A DNA stretch of 64,000 nucleotides. Origin: an uncultured Verrucomicrobiales bacterium. GTDB lineage: Bacteria; Verrucomicrobiota; Verrucomicrobiia; Verrucomicrobiales; Akkermansiaceae. Position numbers and translations under genes: made by a program. Positions 46,627 to 55,746 of the stretch are shown in pieces. Where the stretch lies: the NCBI GenBank assembly GCA_949373085.1, contig CASICJ010000012.1:1-64000 (forward strand), given 5' to 3'. Position 1 is the stretch's first letter. Every line of letters begins with the position of its first letter. The notes under the pieces are model-generated. The model saw only the letters and a list, made by a program, of their open reading frames with translations. It ran no database searches and was not told where the DNA came from.

Positions 46627-47571
46627 ATGAATTTAGAGGATCGTTTGCTGAAACGGACATTGGGGCGTAAGCCCGAGGGGATGGCAGCATGTCTTCTTCC
46701 TTTTGAGGAGGACGGTTCCATAGCGCGGGACGCGTTTCAGACTGCGATACAGCGAACGGAGGAGGTGGGGTTAAAATGTGCCGTCAATATGGATACTGGT
46801 TATGCCAATTACCTCTCAAATGACGAACGTGCAAAGGTTCTGGATTGGACGCGTGAGGCGCTCGGGCCCGACCGACCCTTCGTAGCAGGAGTATTTGTAG
46901 AAGGCGTAGACGGTGACTTAGTCGATCTTTATCGCAGGGGAGCAGATACGATTGTTGAACGGGGAGGGACACCTATCCTATTTCAAACGACCCGTTTTCA
47001 CGATTGGGAAGGTGACGAAATTATCGAACTTTATACCAAGGTTTGCGAACCCTATGAGGCGGTGCTTGGTTTTGAGTTAGGCCGGATGTTTGCGCCTAAC
47101 GGAATGATTTACAGTGAGAAAGTGATTCGCGGATTGATGGGTATCCCCGCTCTGAAGGGAATCAAGCATTCTTCCCTTAGTCGCGAGGAGGAGCTGAAAC
47201 GCCTTGCTTTACGGGATGAAGTAAGGCCCGATTTTCGCATATACACAGGAAACGATCTTGGAATTGATATGATCGAATATGGCTCTGATTATCTCCTCGG
47301 CCTCGCGGCGTTTTGCCCCGAGAAATTTGCCGAGCGTGATAGGTTATGGGCTACCAATGACGCGGAATATTTCGAATTAAATGACGCTCTTCAATACCTT
47401 GGGAACGTGGGGTTTCGGGAGTCTGTTCCGGCTTACAAACACAGTTGCGCTGTTTTCCAAAATCTTCTGGGGCGTATCCCAACGAGCGAGCCTCACAAGC
47501 TCTGCCCCCGCCGTCCCGATTGGGAAGGCGCCATAATGAAAGACTGCGCTAAGCGATTAGGCTACTTTTAA
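46627..47571 (+). CDS. Dihydrodipicolinate synthase (DapA/NanA)-family aldolase
   Basis: 314 residues from ATG 46627 (the frame opens at 46591). The start MNLEDRLLKRTLGRKPEGMA leads to a TIM barrel of the DHDPS family, with AACLLPFEEDGSIARD, CAVNMDTGYANYLSNDER, VAGVFVEGVDGDLVDLY, GIKHSSLSREEELKRLAL, FRIYTGNDLGIDMIEYGSDY and YLGNVGFRESVPAYKHS. The KHSS Lys is a candidate Schiff-base residue. The GNDLGIDMIEYGSDY block resembles the DUF993-type branch seen in sugar-catabolic clusters; this identification is from memory of the pattern. Probably an aldol cleavage step in the pathway of its operon. Confidence 0.75.
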   Translation: MNLEDRLLKRTLGRKPEGMAACLLPFEEDGSIARDAFQTAIQRTEEVGLKCAVNMDTGYANYLSNDERAKVLDWTREALGPDRPFVAGVFVEGVDGDLVDLYRRGADTIVERGGTPILFQTTRFHDWEGDEIIELYTKVCEPYEAVLGFELGRMFAPNGMIYSEKVIRGLMGIPALKGIKHSSLSREEELKRLALRDEVRPDFRIYTGNDLGIDMIEYGSDYLLGLAAFCPEKFAERDRLWATNDAEYFELNDALQYLGNVGFRESVPAYKHSCAVFQNLLGRIPTSEPHKLCPRRPDWEGAIMKDCAKRLGYF

Positions 47572-47572
47572 A

Positions 47573-48577
47573 ATGAGTGGAGCGGTTGAAAAGGTGACGA
47601 TGGCTAAAGTGGCTGAGAAGGCAGGCGTTTCAAAAGCGACAGTTTCCCGTGCCATTGGTGGATCGATGCTAATCGGGGAGGACGTTCGATCACATGTTGA
47701 GTCCATAGCCAAAAAACTTGGGTATATCAGACGTTCTAAGAAGCGACACGCCGAGAGATCAATTCTCACCATCAAGCTTGTTTTGCCTCCGGCCAAGGAA
47801 CGGAGTAAGCAACTGTTTTATAATTTCATGAATTTGACTGATGGTCTTCGCGAGGGGCTACTTCCATCGGTAGCCAATTTAATAGTCGAAACATCTTCGG
47901 GTAACTATGATCCCTTTCCCCATAAAAAAGGGGGAGAAGTGGATGGATTTGTTTTTGCATTTCACCGTCCCTCAGGCCGTGTTGTGAGCGAGATTAAGGA
48001 ACGCGGAGCTCCTTGTGTAGTTCTAAACCGTATGGTGCGTGGAGTAAGGCATGTGATCAGTGATCATCAGGACGCCATGAAACAACTCGCCGGTCATCTT
48101 GTCGAACGAGATGTGAGTGGTAACTGCTGCTATATTTATTACGGGGGATTTGGTGATCTCACTCGTGCCCGATTAAATGGATTTACACAGGGATGTTTGG
48201 AAAATGGAATCGACTTTGATCCGTCAGCTGATCAGTCGAAGGTCGAGAGTCCCAGCGAAATTACTATCGATCATGTAAAGGAGCTCTATGATCGTGGAGT
48301 GCGAACTTTCGTGGGATTTAATGATGTAGTGGGAATCATCCTCACCCAGCAATTAAAATCGCTTGGCTTGAAAATTCCCGATGATGTGAAGGTAACCGGT
48401 TGTGATTGTGGGCCTATACACGAAATCGCTTATCCTAAACTGACTTCGGTGAATCTTTCTGTTTTCGAATTGTCCAGAGAGGTTGGACGGTCTCTGCAGT
48501 CCGAGATTGTGCAGCGCGAGAAGACGATGAATACTCTTGTGATTCAGGGGAAACTGTTTGTTGGAGAAACTACTTAA
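47573..48577 (+). CDS. LacI-family transcriptional regulator
   Basis: 334 residues. The N-terminal HTH (VTMAKVAEKAGVSKATVSRA, residues ~8-27) is standard for LacI, with the hinge region and IAKKLGYIRR. The C-terminal domain is a periplasmic-binding-protein-like fold for a sugar effector (HVISDHQDAMKQLAGHLV, RTFVGFNDVVGIILTQQLK, DDVKVTGCDCGPIHE). It is one base from the aldolase stop and three bases upstream of the isomerase gene. It is expected to repress the operon until the substrate is present. The effector is unknown. Confidence 0.92.
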   Translation: MSGAVEKVTMAKVAEKAGVSKATVSRAIGGSMLIGEDVRSHVESIAKKLGYIRRSKKRHAERSILTIKLVLPPAKERSKQLFYNFMNLTDGLREGLLPSVANLIVETSSGNYDPFPHKKGGEVDGFVFAFHRPSGRVVSEIKERGAPCVVLNRMVRGVRHVISDHQDAMKQLAGHLVERDVSGNCCYIYYGGFGDLTRARLNGFTQGCLENGIDFDPSADQSKVESPSEITIDHVKELYDRGVRTFVGFNDVVGIILTQQLKSLGLKIPDDVKVTGCDCGPIHEIAYPKLTSVNLSVFELSREVGRSLQSEIVQREKTMNTLVIQGKLFVGETT

Positions 48578-48580
48578 GCG

Positions 48581-49405
48581 ATGAATTATCAGGATCTTGC
48601 CGTTCACACTTTTACGACTAAGCCGTGGTCGATTAATGAGTGTATCGAGGGATATGCCAAGCGTGGGATTGGTGGGATTTCGATTTGGCGTGAGACCGTT
48701 GATGGTGAGGACCTTTGTTCGGTCGCTCGCCAGGTGCGCGATGCGGGATTACGGGGAATTTCATATGTCCGAGGAGGGTTCTTTACCGGGAAGACCGAGA
48801 AGGAGAGGAGGGATGCGCTTGAAGAAAACCGTCAGTTGATTCGCGAGGCGGAAATTCTGGAGCTTCCTTCATTAGTTTTGGTTTGTGGAGCTACGGTTGG
48901 TCAAAATCCGCGGGAAAACTATGAACAAATTCGCGACGGTATTGGGATAATTGCCGATGAGGCCGCGTCCCATGGGGTAAGGCTTTTGATTGAGCCACTT
49001 CATCCTGTTTATGCTGGCGATCGCTCGGCGATTCCATCGCTCCGGGTAGCGAATGATCTTTGTGAAGAGGTTAATCATCACAATGTGGGGATTGCCCTAG
49101 ATGTTTATCATGTTTGGTGGGAACTTGATCTCGCCGAGCAGATTGAACGCTGTGCCAAGAATGGTTGGTTGGACGCGTATCATATTTGTGATTTCAAACC
49201 CGATCAGAGTCACCTGCTTTTGGATCGTGGGATTATGGGGGAAGGTTGTTGTGATCTTCATGGAATCGATGGGGTGATGAGGGATGTAGGTTTTGAAGGT
49301 TTCCGTGAAGTGGAGATTTTTTCATCGAAATGGTGGGAGCGCGATCAGGAGGAGTTTCTTGATGAAATTCTCTACGCCTACGACAAAGTTTATCAATTAT
49401 TATGA
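48581..49405 (+). CDS. Sugar phosphate isomerase/epimerase-type TIM-barrel protein
   Basis: 274 residues. A xylose-isomerase-like TIM barrel, with motifs IEPLHPVYAGDRSAIPSL (probable metal ligand Glu), GIALDVYHVWWELDLAEQI and YHICDFKPDQ plus a C-terminal FREVEIFSSKWWERDQEEF. Members convert keto sugars or cyclic polyols. It overlaps the oxidoreductase gene by four bases (ATGA), and follows the LacI gene by three bases. With an aldolase and a Gfo/Idh/MocA oxidoreductase this is the typical trio for catabolism of a sugar acid or inositol-like compound. Confidence 0.88.
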   Translation: MNYQDLAVHTFTTKPWSINECIEGYAKRGIGGISIWRETVDGEDLCSVARQVRDAGLRGISYVRGGFFTGKTEKERRDALEENRQLIREAEILELPSLVLVCGATVGQNPRENYEQIRDGIGIIADEAASHGVRLLIEPLHPVYAGDRSAIPSLRVANDLCEEVNHHNVGIALDVYHVWWELDLAEQIERCAKNGWLDAYHICDFKPDQSHLLLDRGIMGEGCCDLHGIDGVMRDVGFEGFREVEIFSSKWWERDQEEFLDEILYAYDKVYQLL

Positions 49406-50550
49406 GCACGGAAAACATCGAGAGAATCGGAGTTATTATGAATGGCGTCACTGGACGAATGGGAACTAATCAACATTTGGCGCGGTCGATTTTAGCAATA
49501 CGAGAGCAGGGCGGGGTTGAGCTTGGAGATGGTATGCGACTCATGCCCGATCCAATCTTGACTGGGAGGAATGAGGCAAAATTGAAGGCGCTTGCAGTCG
49601 AGTATGGAGTAGAGAAATATTCCACGGATCTTGATGCGGTTCTTGCGGATGATTCCTATTCGATTTTCTTCGATGCGTCGGGGACTCCTTATCGTATTGG
49701 TTTTTTAGAGCGCGCAATTGCAGCTGGAAAACACATCTACTGCGAAAAGCCGACGGCTGTTGATCCTTCTGAAGCCTTCCGTATCGCCGAGATTGCAGAG
49801 GTGGCTGGAGTGAAAAATGGTACTGTCCAAGACAAGCTTTGGCTACCTGGGATCCAGGCTTTTTTAAAACTGCGCGATGAAGGTTTTTTTGGGGAAATAC
49901 TTTCGGTGCGAGGAGAGTTCGGGTATTGGGTATTTTCCGGGCACGATGAAAAGCAGACGTCCCAACGTCCGAGTTGGAATTATCGCAAGGAAGACGGTGG
50001 AGGTATCATTATCGATATGCACTGTCACTGGCGCTACGTCATCGATAATCTTTTCGGCGAAGTTTCTGAGGTGTTCACTCATGCCGCCACTCACTTGCCT
50101 GAGCGGATTGGAGAGGATAAAAATCCCTATCAATGTACGGCCGACGATGCCGCTTATGCCCTATTCAAGACCAAGACTGGTGTGGTCTGCCAATTCAACT
50201 CATCTTGGGATGTTCGGGTCCGCCGTGATGATCTACTAACCATGCAGGTCGATGGAACTAAAGGGAGTGCAATCGTTGGGCTTCGCAAGTGTTGGGCCCA
50301 GAGCCTTGAAAATACACCCCGCCCAGTCTGGAACCCTGATGTAGATAGCCCGATCGACTATTATGCTAACTGGGATATCGTTGACCCGGGGCCTTGTGAA
50401 AATGCCTTTAAGGTCCAGTGGGAGCTCTTTCTGAAGCATATTGCAAGTGATGAGCCGTTCCCTTGGTCTCTTCGAGAGGGAGCAAAAGGTGTTGATCTCG
50501 CGGCCAAGTCCTGGGAGAGCCACAAGTCAGGTTCCTGGATAAAAGTTTAA
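49402..50550 (+). CDS. Gfo/Idh/MocA family oxidoreductase
   Basis: 382 residues. The N-terminal Rossmann fold starts IGVIMNGVTGRMGTNQHLA and the family EKP motif is present (GKHIYCEKPTAVDPSEAF). The C-terminal domain has EDGGGIIIDMHCHWRYVID with His ligands/catalytic residues, and a VRGEFGYWVF strand. It uses NAD(P) to oxidise a sugar or inositol hydroxyl. The start overlaps the isomerase gene by ATGA. Its N-terminus reads GVTGRMG, a rarer variant of GxGxxG, with Asn-Gly-Val-Thr-Gly in place of GxGxxG. Confidence 0.9.
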   Translation: MSTENIERIGVIMNGVTGRMGTNQHLARSILAIREQGGVELGDGMRLMPDPILTGRNEAKLKALAVEYGVEKYSTDLDAVLADDSYSIFFDASGTPYRIGFLERAIAAGKHIYCEKPTAVDPSEAFRIAEIAEVAGVKNGTVQDKLWLPGIQAFLKLRDEGFFGEILSVRGEFGYWVFSGHDEKQTSQRPSWNYRKEDGGGIIIDMHCHWRYVIDNLFGEVSEVFTHAATHLPERIGEDKNPYQCTADDAAYALFKTKTGVVCQFNSSWDVRVRRDDLLTMQVDGTKGSAIVGLRKCWAQSLENTPRPVWNPDVDSPIDYYANWDIVDPGPCENAFKVQWELFLKHIASDEPFPWSLREGAKGVDLAAKSWESHKSGSWIKV

Positions 50551-50614
50551 GTTGGAGTCTTTGCTCTTGCCGCAAGCCACTTTGATCGGTGATGCTCTCT
50601 GAGCACACTCTGTA

Positions 50615-50911
50615 ATGGAAACTATTCTACATATTCCCGAACCCCAAAAAGCCTCATCGATCAAGCAGGTCGTATCCTCTCTTCATGATCAGGGGCTTGA
50701 GCCAAAGCATGATAAAAAGGATTGGGGGGATTGGATCAATCTACCGCCCAATAAAACTGTTATTAGTATCGCTTCCGAGCGTGGTATGACTCGCTCTGCA
50801 ACTATCGAGTTTGCGGAAGGTGAAGATGATCATCTTGAGATTCCCATCGTCACGGCATTTCGGGAGCTTGGTTGGTATGGCACAGACGAGGATGGAGAAT
50901 ACCAGCTTTAG
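50615..50911 (+). CDS. Small hypothetical protein (98 aa)
   Basis: 98 residues from ATG 50615. It has no signal peptide or membrane helix; a mixed alpha/beta fold seems likely (ASSIKQVVSSLHDQGLEPK, NKTVISIASERGMTRSATI, HLEIPIVTAFRELGWYGT). It lies 64 nt after the oxidoreductase gene and may be the last gene of that transcript, but the gap has no feature linking it. No family is recognised. Confidence 0.65.
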   Translation: METILHIPEPQKASSIKQVVSSLHDQGLEPKHDKKDWGDWINLPPNKTVISIASERGMTRSATIEFAEGEDDHLEIPIVTAFRELGWYGTDEDGEYQL

Positions 50912-51060
50912 GCAGTGATCGCTGCTCAAGAGTGTTCGAGGTAGATTTAGCCTCTAATGCGATATACTGAACCTTGGGTCTCCTGAGAGACTCATCTCAG
51001 TTCCTAGTCTTAATAGGATATAGTTTTGCTAATCCGAAAGATTAGGCCTCGAAAGATAAA

Positions 51061-52677
51061 TTAGAATTTACGCAAAACAGTATTTTGATTGAACCTCGGT
51101 TCACGATTTGGATAGTCTAAAGTGTGGTGAGATCCTCGTGACTCTTTTCTGAGGAGGGCGGAGTCTACGATTAGGGATGCTGTCGCTACGAGGTTTCTAA
51201 GCTCGAGAATGTCGGGTGTAAGGGTATAGCCCCAGTAGAATTCTTTCACCTCGCGACGAAGATTTTGGAGGCGGTAAGCAGCGCGGCGAAGGCGATTATC
51301 TGTCCTCACTATGGAGACGTAATCCTGCATAGTTCGACGAAGTTCATCCCAAGCGTGATAAATATTTACCAGCTCATCGGGTGGGGCTGCATTACCGGTT
51401 TCCCATATTGGAATTTCGGGTGCTGTCGGGACTTCCTTGGCCGGAGGGTAAAGACGCATAATTTCACCGAGGGCACGCCGGGCAAGAACGTTGCCTTCAA
51501 GAAGGCTATTTGAGGCAAGCCGGTTTGCCCCGTGAAGTCCAGTACAGGCAACTTCTCCGATAGCGTATAGCCCGCGTACTGAGGTTTTCCCAAAAAGGTC
51601 AGTTTCCACTCCTCCGCATTGATAATGAGCTGCGGGCACCACTGGAATGGGCTTCTTGAGTGCATCGTGACCAAAGGAAAGAAGAGTTTCGTGGATGAAA
51701 GGAAAGCGTTTGGCGAAGGTGCCGCCGAGTGGAGAAACGTCGAGAAAGACACACGGCGCGCCGGTGCGTTTGATTTCGGTGTCGATGGCGCGGGCTACGA
51801 TGTCACGAGCTGCGAGCGATCCACGCGGATCATGGTCCTTAACGAATTGGTGTCCTTGGCCATTAACCAGTATGGCACCTTCTCCTCGGACGGCTTCCGA
51901 GACTAAAAAGGACCGGGCTTCCGGGCCGGTGGCGGCGGGGTTGTAAAAGCAGGTAGGGTGAAATTGCACGAACTCCATATTTGAGACCGAGGCTCCGGCC
52001 CTCCAGCACATCGCTAGTCCATCGCCAGTCGCTGAGTCTGGATTAGTGGTGTATAAGTAGGACTTCCCACATCCGCCTGTGGCGACAATGACTCGGGGCG
52101 ACTCCATAACTTTGACATTTCCAGATTTTATCTCGAGAACGTAGGCCCCTAGGACTCGGTTGTCGGTGACGACGCCGAGTTTGCCAGTGGTAATGAGATC
52201 AATGGCATAGTGATTCTCGAGGAGCGTAATTTGAGGGTGACGTCTTGCGGTTTCGACAAGCGATGTGGCAATCTCTCGGCCTGTCGTATCTTTGGCGTGA
52301 AGGACTCGGCGTTCAGAGTGACCGCCTTCTTTTCCAAGCGAATAACGATCTGGATCGCCTTGATTTTTATCAAAGTTAGTGCCCCAAGCGACGAGTTCAT
52401 CGATGGTCTCGCTACCCTCGTTCACGATCGTGCGGACAGCTTCCTCGTTGCAAAGTCCGGCACCTGCATCAAGTGTGTCTGCGACATGTTTTTTACAGTT
52501 GTCATTGGGATCGCGCAGTCCTTCTGGAAGGACTGCTGAGACGCCGCCCTGGGCCCACGCGGTGTTAGACTCAAGAAGGTTGCCTTTGGTGATGACAGTC
52601 ACAGTGCCGAAGCCGGCAGCTTTGATGGCAAAGGAAAGCCCGGCGATACCGGAACCGATCACAAGAAAGTCAGACAT
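51061..52677 (-). CDS. nadB: L-aspartate oxidase
   Basis: 538 residues from ATG 52677, since the FAD motif begins immediately (MSDFLVIGSGIAGLSFAIKA); the frame opens at 52746. The other motifs are ESNTAWAQGGVSAVLPE, HAKDTTGREIATSLVE, VATGGCGKSYLYTTNPDSAT, GVETDLFGKTSVRGLYAIGE and ANRLASNSLLEG. It oxidises aspartate to iminoaspartate in NAD biosynthesis. The C-terminal helical domain is complete (DYVSIVRTDNRLRRAAYRLQ). No nadA or nadC is nearby. The upstream small membrane protein gene begins 85 nt away. Confidence 0.94.
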   Translation of the reverse strand: MSDFLVIGSGIAGLSFAIKAAGFGTVTVITKGNLLESNTAWAQGGVSAVLPEGLRDPNDNCKKHVADTLDAGAGLCNEEAVRTIVNEGSETIDELVAWGTNFDKNQGDPDRYSLGKEGGHSERRVLHAKDTTGREIATSLVETARRHPQITLLENHYAIDLITTGKLGVVTDNRVLGAYVLEIKSGNVKVMESPRVIVATGGCGKSYLYTTNPDSATGDGLAMCWRAGASVSNMEFVQFHPTCFYNPAATGPEARSFLVSEAVRGEGAILVNGQGHQFVKDHDPRGSLAARDIVARAIDTEIKRTGAPCVFLDVSPLGGTFAKRFPFIHETLLSFGHDALKKPIPVVPAAHYQCGGVETDLFGKTSVRGLYAIGEVACTGLHGANRLASNSLLEGNVLARRALGEIMRLYPPAKEVPTAPEIPIWETGNAAPPDELVNIYHAWDELRRTMQDYVSIVRTDNRLRRAAYRLQNLRREVKEFYWGYTLTPDILELRNLVATASLIVDSALLRKESRGSHHTLDYPNREPRFNQNTVLRKF

Positions 52678-52761
52678 TGGACGGCAGAACCTTGGCCTCA
52701 GATTGCCGCTTGGCAATCCGTTTTCTAAGAAGATAACGCTGATCAATAAAAATTTTTGAGT

Positions 52762-53166
52762 TCATGCGACCGCTAGCCAAGCCAGCAGGCCGGTCCTTGC
52801 GGTCCACGCGATGGTTCGTATCCAATTGGTGTAAACTAACGCTGGGACTGTTTCTGGAGTGAGTTTTGCGTGCTGGGGGACTTGGATGAATGCGGTTGAA
52901 GCCCAAACGGCTGCGAGAAGAAGGCTAGAGGGCGCCATTGCCTGCCAATCACCGAGGTAAAGGCAGGCAGCACAACATACGGCTTCAATAAGCATGAGAG
53001 GGGCTATAACGTAGGTCACCCGCGTCATGTAACGCGCGTGATAGTCATCAAATGTGGCTTCCTTCAACTGTCCAAAGAGCGGGTAAATTACGATCTGAAC
53101 CATCCAGATTATGCCGGTCATAGCCGCACATGTTGCGAGTTGAATAATCAAAAAGTAGAAAAACAT
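52762..53166 (-). CDS. Small four-helix membrane protein
   Basis: 134 residues from ATG 53166, seven bases after the metallophosphoesterase stop; the in-frame ATG at 53202 would overlap that gene. Four hydrophobic helices are seen (FYFLIIQLATCAAMTGIIWM, VIAPLMLIEAVCCAACLY, LLLAAVWASTAFIQ, TARTGLLAWLAVA) with charged loops between (DDYHARYMTRVTY, VPQHAKLTPETV). It resembles small integral membrane families related to the DUF1772 class, but this is weak. It is co-oriented with the metallophosphoesterase and nadB genes. Confidence 0.7.
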   Translation of the reverse strand: MFFYFLIIQLATCAAMTGIIWMVQIVIYPLFGQLKEATFDDYHARYMTRVTYVIAPLMLIEAVCCAACLYLGDWQAMAPSSLLLAAVWASTAFIQVPQHAKLTPETVPALVYTNWIRTIAWTARTGLLAWLAVA

Positions 53167-53173
53167 GTTGAAG

Positions 53174-55177
53174 CTATTTAATGGTTTCAACCGTGACTTC
53201 ACCGATTGCTATTGCATGTGCCTTTGAACCCGATGCATCGGGATACCAGGGGCCCATATTTTCATTGAGTTGTAGATCGATGATAGCTTCTTTCCGATCT
53301 TTGTTGGCAGCATAATTCTCACCTAAATAAAGAGCTTTCGGGGTGAGGGAAACGTAATCGATTAAGCCCTTAAAAAAAGAAGTTGGTCGACCCTGCTGAT
53401 CGACGTCCGCGCCAATTATCATTGGGAGCCTGTTGTCCTTGAGTTTTCCATTTCCTAGGGCTGAGGCGATAAGTTTGCCGTCAAGGTAAAGACGTGCCTC
53501 TCTGCCATCATAAATCCCGGCGAGCGTATGCCATTGATCATTTTTCAGCAGAGAGGATGATGCGGTGGCACTGAGGTATTTACCATCAAGATTTACCGAG
53601 AATTCAGGCTTCCCGTCACTGACGAAGATTCCGTAACCAGAATTTTCAGTCTTGGTGACAAGGCCGGTTCGCCCGGCAAACGTCTCGGCCTTGAAGCGGC
53701 ATTCAAGCGTGAGTTCTTTTTTAATCATAAAGCGATTAGAAGAGATGGAAAGAGCTGCATTTAATCCATTGAAGCGGACAGCACCATTTTGGAGGTCATC
53801 CTTGCGGTTAAGTTCCAAATCAAGTGGCACAGAAATCATTCTCCTCGGTATTTCGTAGGCGAATCCTTTGGCGAGGTATTCCGAATCGATGTGAAAAGAC
53901 GGCGTATCAAAGTTGCCTTTGGTGAGATGAGCATCCCAAGAAAGCTTAAAGTTAAATTCTTTTGTTTCTCCAGGTTTTAGAGTTGCGTGCTGGTGATCGG
54001 GCTGCCAACGGAAGTCCAAGCTAGGGTTACTGCTAGATACAACGGTTGCGACGGGGCGGTCGCTCGGGTTGTTTAAAATAACCGATAATTGATGCTTTCC
54101 ACCTTCGTTGTTTTTAAGTGAGAGGAGAGGAGAAATCTTAACAGGTGATTTTTTCACTTTGTTCACTTGTGTAATCAATTCACCGGTAATTTCTCGGACG
54201 TCGAGAACCTCGCCGACCGGGACAGCTGCCAGTGAAATACGGTCTTCGCGGACGGTGACGATGTCATAGTGATGAAGATATCCGGCTTGGGGAATAGAGC
54301 TGGACTGTCCGCCGCCAGTGGTGGCAAGAGTGACATATTCAATACCATCTTTGGGGCCGTCATAGCGCATGGTGTGAATGTGACCCGCGAAGACTGCGGA
54401 GACATTACCAGCACCAGCAAGACGCTTGTGAACTTTATCCCAATCGTCGCCATAGCCGCGTCCTAGCCATCTTGGATGGTGGAGAAAGAGAAAGACGTGC
54501 TCGGCACCTTTAGCCTTGGTGAGAGTCTGGTCGAGCCAAGAGAATTGCTCCGGACTCATTTTTTGAGCGGTGGGTTTTCCAAATGTTTTCTCTCCAGTTT
54601 GAGGATCGCCTTCATCAGAGTAGAGGATGATGAACCAAGAATTTTTGTGCTCAAAGGCATACCAGAGTGGGCCGAAGTGCCTTTCATATGCACCCTCCAT
54701 TTCACCTTCGGGTTTTTTACTTTTATCCTTACCTCGCCAGTAAATGTCATGGTTTCCGGCAACGGGAAACCATGGGCACGCGAGTTGGCTCATGATGGAC
54801 TTGTATTCCTTCATTTGTGTCATCCAGACTTCTTCGTTGCTGTATCCATTGATGAGATCACCAACGGTCATAACGAAATCGGGTTCGAGGAGGTTGGTGT
54901 CACGAACCGCGTCAGCGAGCACGGAAACGCCTTCAGGTGGCCCCCCAGTACGATCGCCATAAACGATAAAAGTGAAGGCGTCTTTTTCGTTGGGAAGAGG
55001 GAGTTCAACACTGCTTTTACGGGAAGTGACGAAGCGGGCAGGAGTAGGTGCGACCGTTTCATGCTTTTCTCCGTGACGATGAAGATGGTGGTTATGACCG
55101 ATGTTGGGATTAACGGGGGGATCAGCAAGGGCCGAAGTGATGCAGAGGAAGAGGGAAAAAAAGGAGATGAATCTCAT
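53174..55177 (-). CDS. Secreted metallophosphoesterase with C-terminal LamG-like domain
   Basis: 667 residues with signal peptide MRFISFFSLFLCITSALA. A His-rich stretch (GHNHHLHRHGEKHE, 27-40) follows. The phosphoesterase domain has VYGDRTGG (73-80, replacing the usual GDxH), GDLING (106-111), GNHDIYW (141-147), FLHHPRW (231-237) and GHIHTMRYDG (265-274). The usual GDxH is GDRT here, so the first metal site is modified. A beta-linker precedes a LamG/concanavalin-like domain (~490-620, LTLECRFKAETFAGRTGLV). It may cleave a phosphoester on a glycan or lipid in the periplasm. Confidence 0.82.
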   Translation of the reverse strand: MRFISFFSLFLCITSALADPPVNPNIGHNHHLHRHGEKHETVAPTPARFVTSRKSSVELPLPNEKDAFTFIVYGDRTGGPPEGVSVLADAVRDTNLLEPDFVMTVGDLINGYSNEEVWMTQMKEYKSIMSQLACPWFPVAGNHDIYWRGKDKSKKPEGEMEGAYERHFGPLWYAFEHKNSWFIILYSDEGDPQTGEKTFGKPTAQKMSPEQFSWLDQTLTKAKGAEHVFLFLHHPRWLGRGYGDDWDKVHKRLAGAGNVSAVFAGHIHTMRYDGPKDGIEYVTLATTGGGQSSSIPQAGYLHHYDIVTVREDRISLAAVPVGEVLDVREITGELITQVNKVKKSPVKISPLLSLKNNEGGKHQLSVILNNPSDRPVATVVSSSNPSLDFRWQPDHQHATLKPGETKEFNFKLSWDAHLTKGNFDTPSFHIDSEYLAKGFAYEIPRRMISVPLDLELNRKDDLQNGAVRFNGLNAALSISSNRFMIKKELTLECRFKAETFAGRTGLVTKTENSGYGIFVSDGKPEFSVNLDGKYLSATASSSLLKNDQWHTLAGIYDGREARLYLDGKLIASALGNGKLKDNRLPMIIGADVDQQGRPTSFFKGLIDYVSLTPKALYLGENYAANKDRKEAIIDLQLNENMGPWYPDASGSKAHAIAIGEVTVETIK

Positions 55178-55740
55178 GAGGACATGATACGGAATGGAGC
55201 TAGGTAATCTTCCCTAATTCCGAAGATGGTTTCTTGCTTTTCGCTATAAACCCGTTTTGAGGTTTGTTTAATAAACTGGTCACTGACCCTAGGCAGTGAC
55301 CAGTTTATTTTAGGGGCAGTCCGAGGCCTATTTCTTGATTGCCGAGTTACCTGTAACTTTTTAGAAAGGTTGCTACGTCGGCGATGCCTTGAGAAATGAG
55401 GCCCATTTTTTGGCTGAGAGTATAGGGAAGGATTTCAAGAGTAAGGAAAACACATGGGTGGTGAATAGAAAAATTGCTTTGGTATGCTCTCGTTAAATGG
55501 AATTAGTAGAATTGCCGATCTATTCTGGAGGAACAAATGTCTATATTCAGGGTTTTTGGTGCTTGGGTTAACGTTCTTTCGTCCTCGCCGATGGGCAATG
55601 GGGGAAGTCATGGAGACTGTTAGTTACTCTTTGCAGAGGCTGCTGAGCGCGGACTTTCTTCATTTGAGTCCACACTACCGTAGATATCGGATCGTTCTAT
55701 TTTCCTATGAGTTGCAGTTTTGGGGGGATTTTGGCAACAA
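55178..55740. other. Divergent intergenic region without a recognised gene
   Basis: This 563-nt gap separates the divergent metallophosphoesterase and glcD genes. It contains one strong feature, an inverted repeat at 55270-55309. The remaining 430 nt hold a short open frame (55484-55750) that lacks family features and whose end overlaps the glcD start region. It is not called as a gene. Confidence 0.5.
55270..55309. repeat. Perfect 16-bp inverted repeat
   Basis: AATAAACTGGTCACTG and CAGTGACCAGTTTATT are exact reverse complements around an 8-nt loop (ACCCTAGG). The stem is unusually long and followed by TTTA on one side and preceded by TTTGTTT on the other. It is about 90 nt upstream of the metallophosphoesterase start. 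It is not obviously a terminator of either neighbour because both flanking genes start, rather than end, at this gap. It could be an operator, the terminator of an unseen small RNA, or a bidirectional block. Confidence 0.85.
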
Positions 55741-55746
55741 GTGGGT

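Noticed and set aside
54476-55207. 243-codon plus-strand frame
   Set aside because: It is antisense to the metallophosphoesterase gene and shows no family match.
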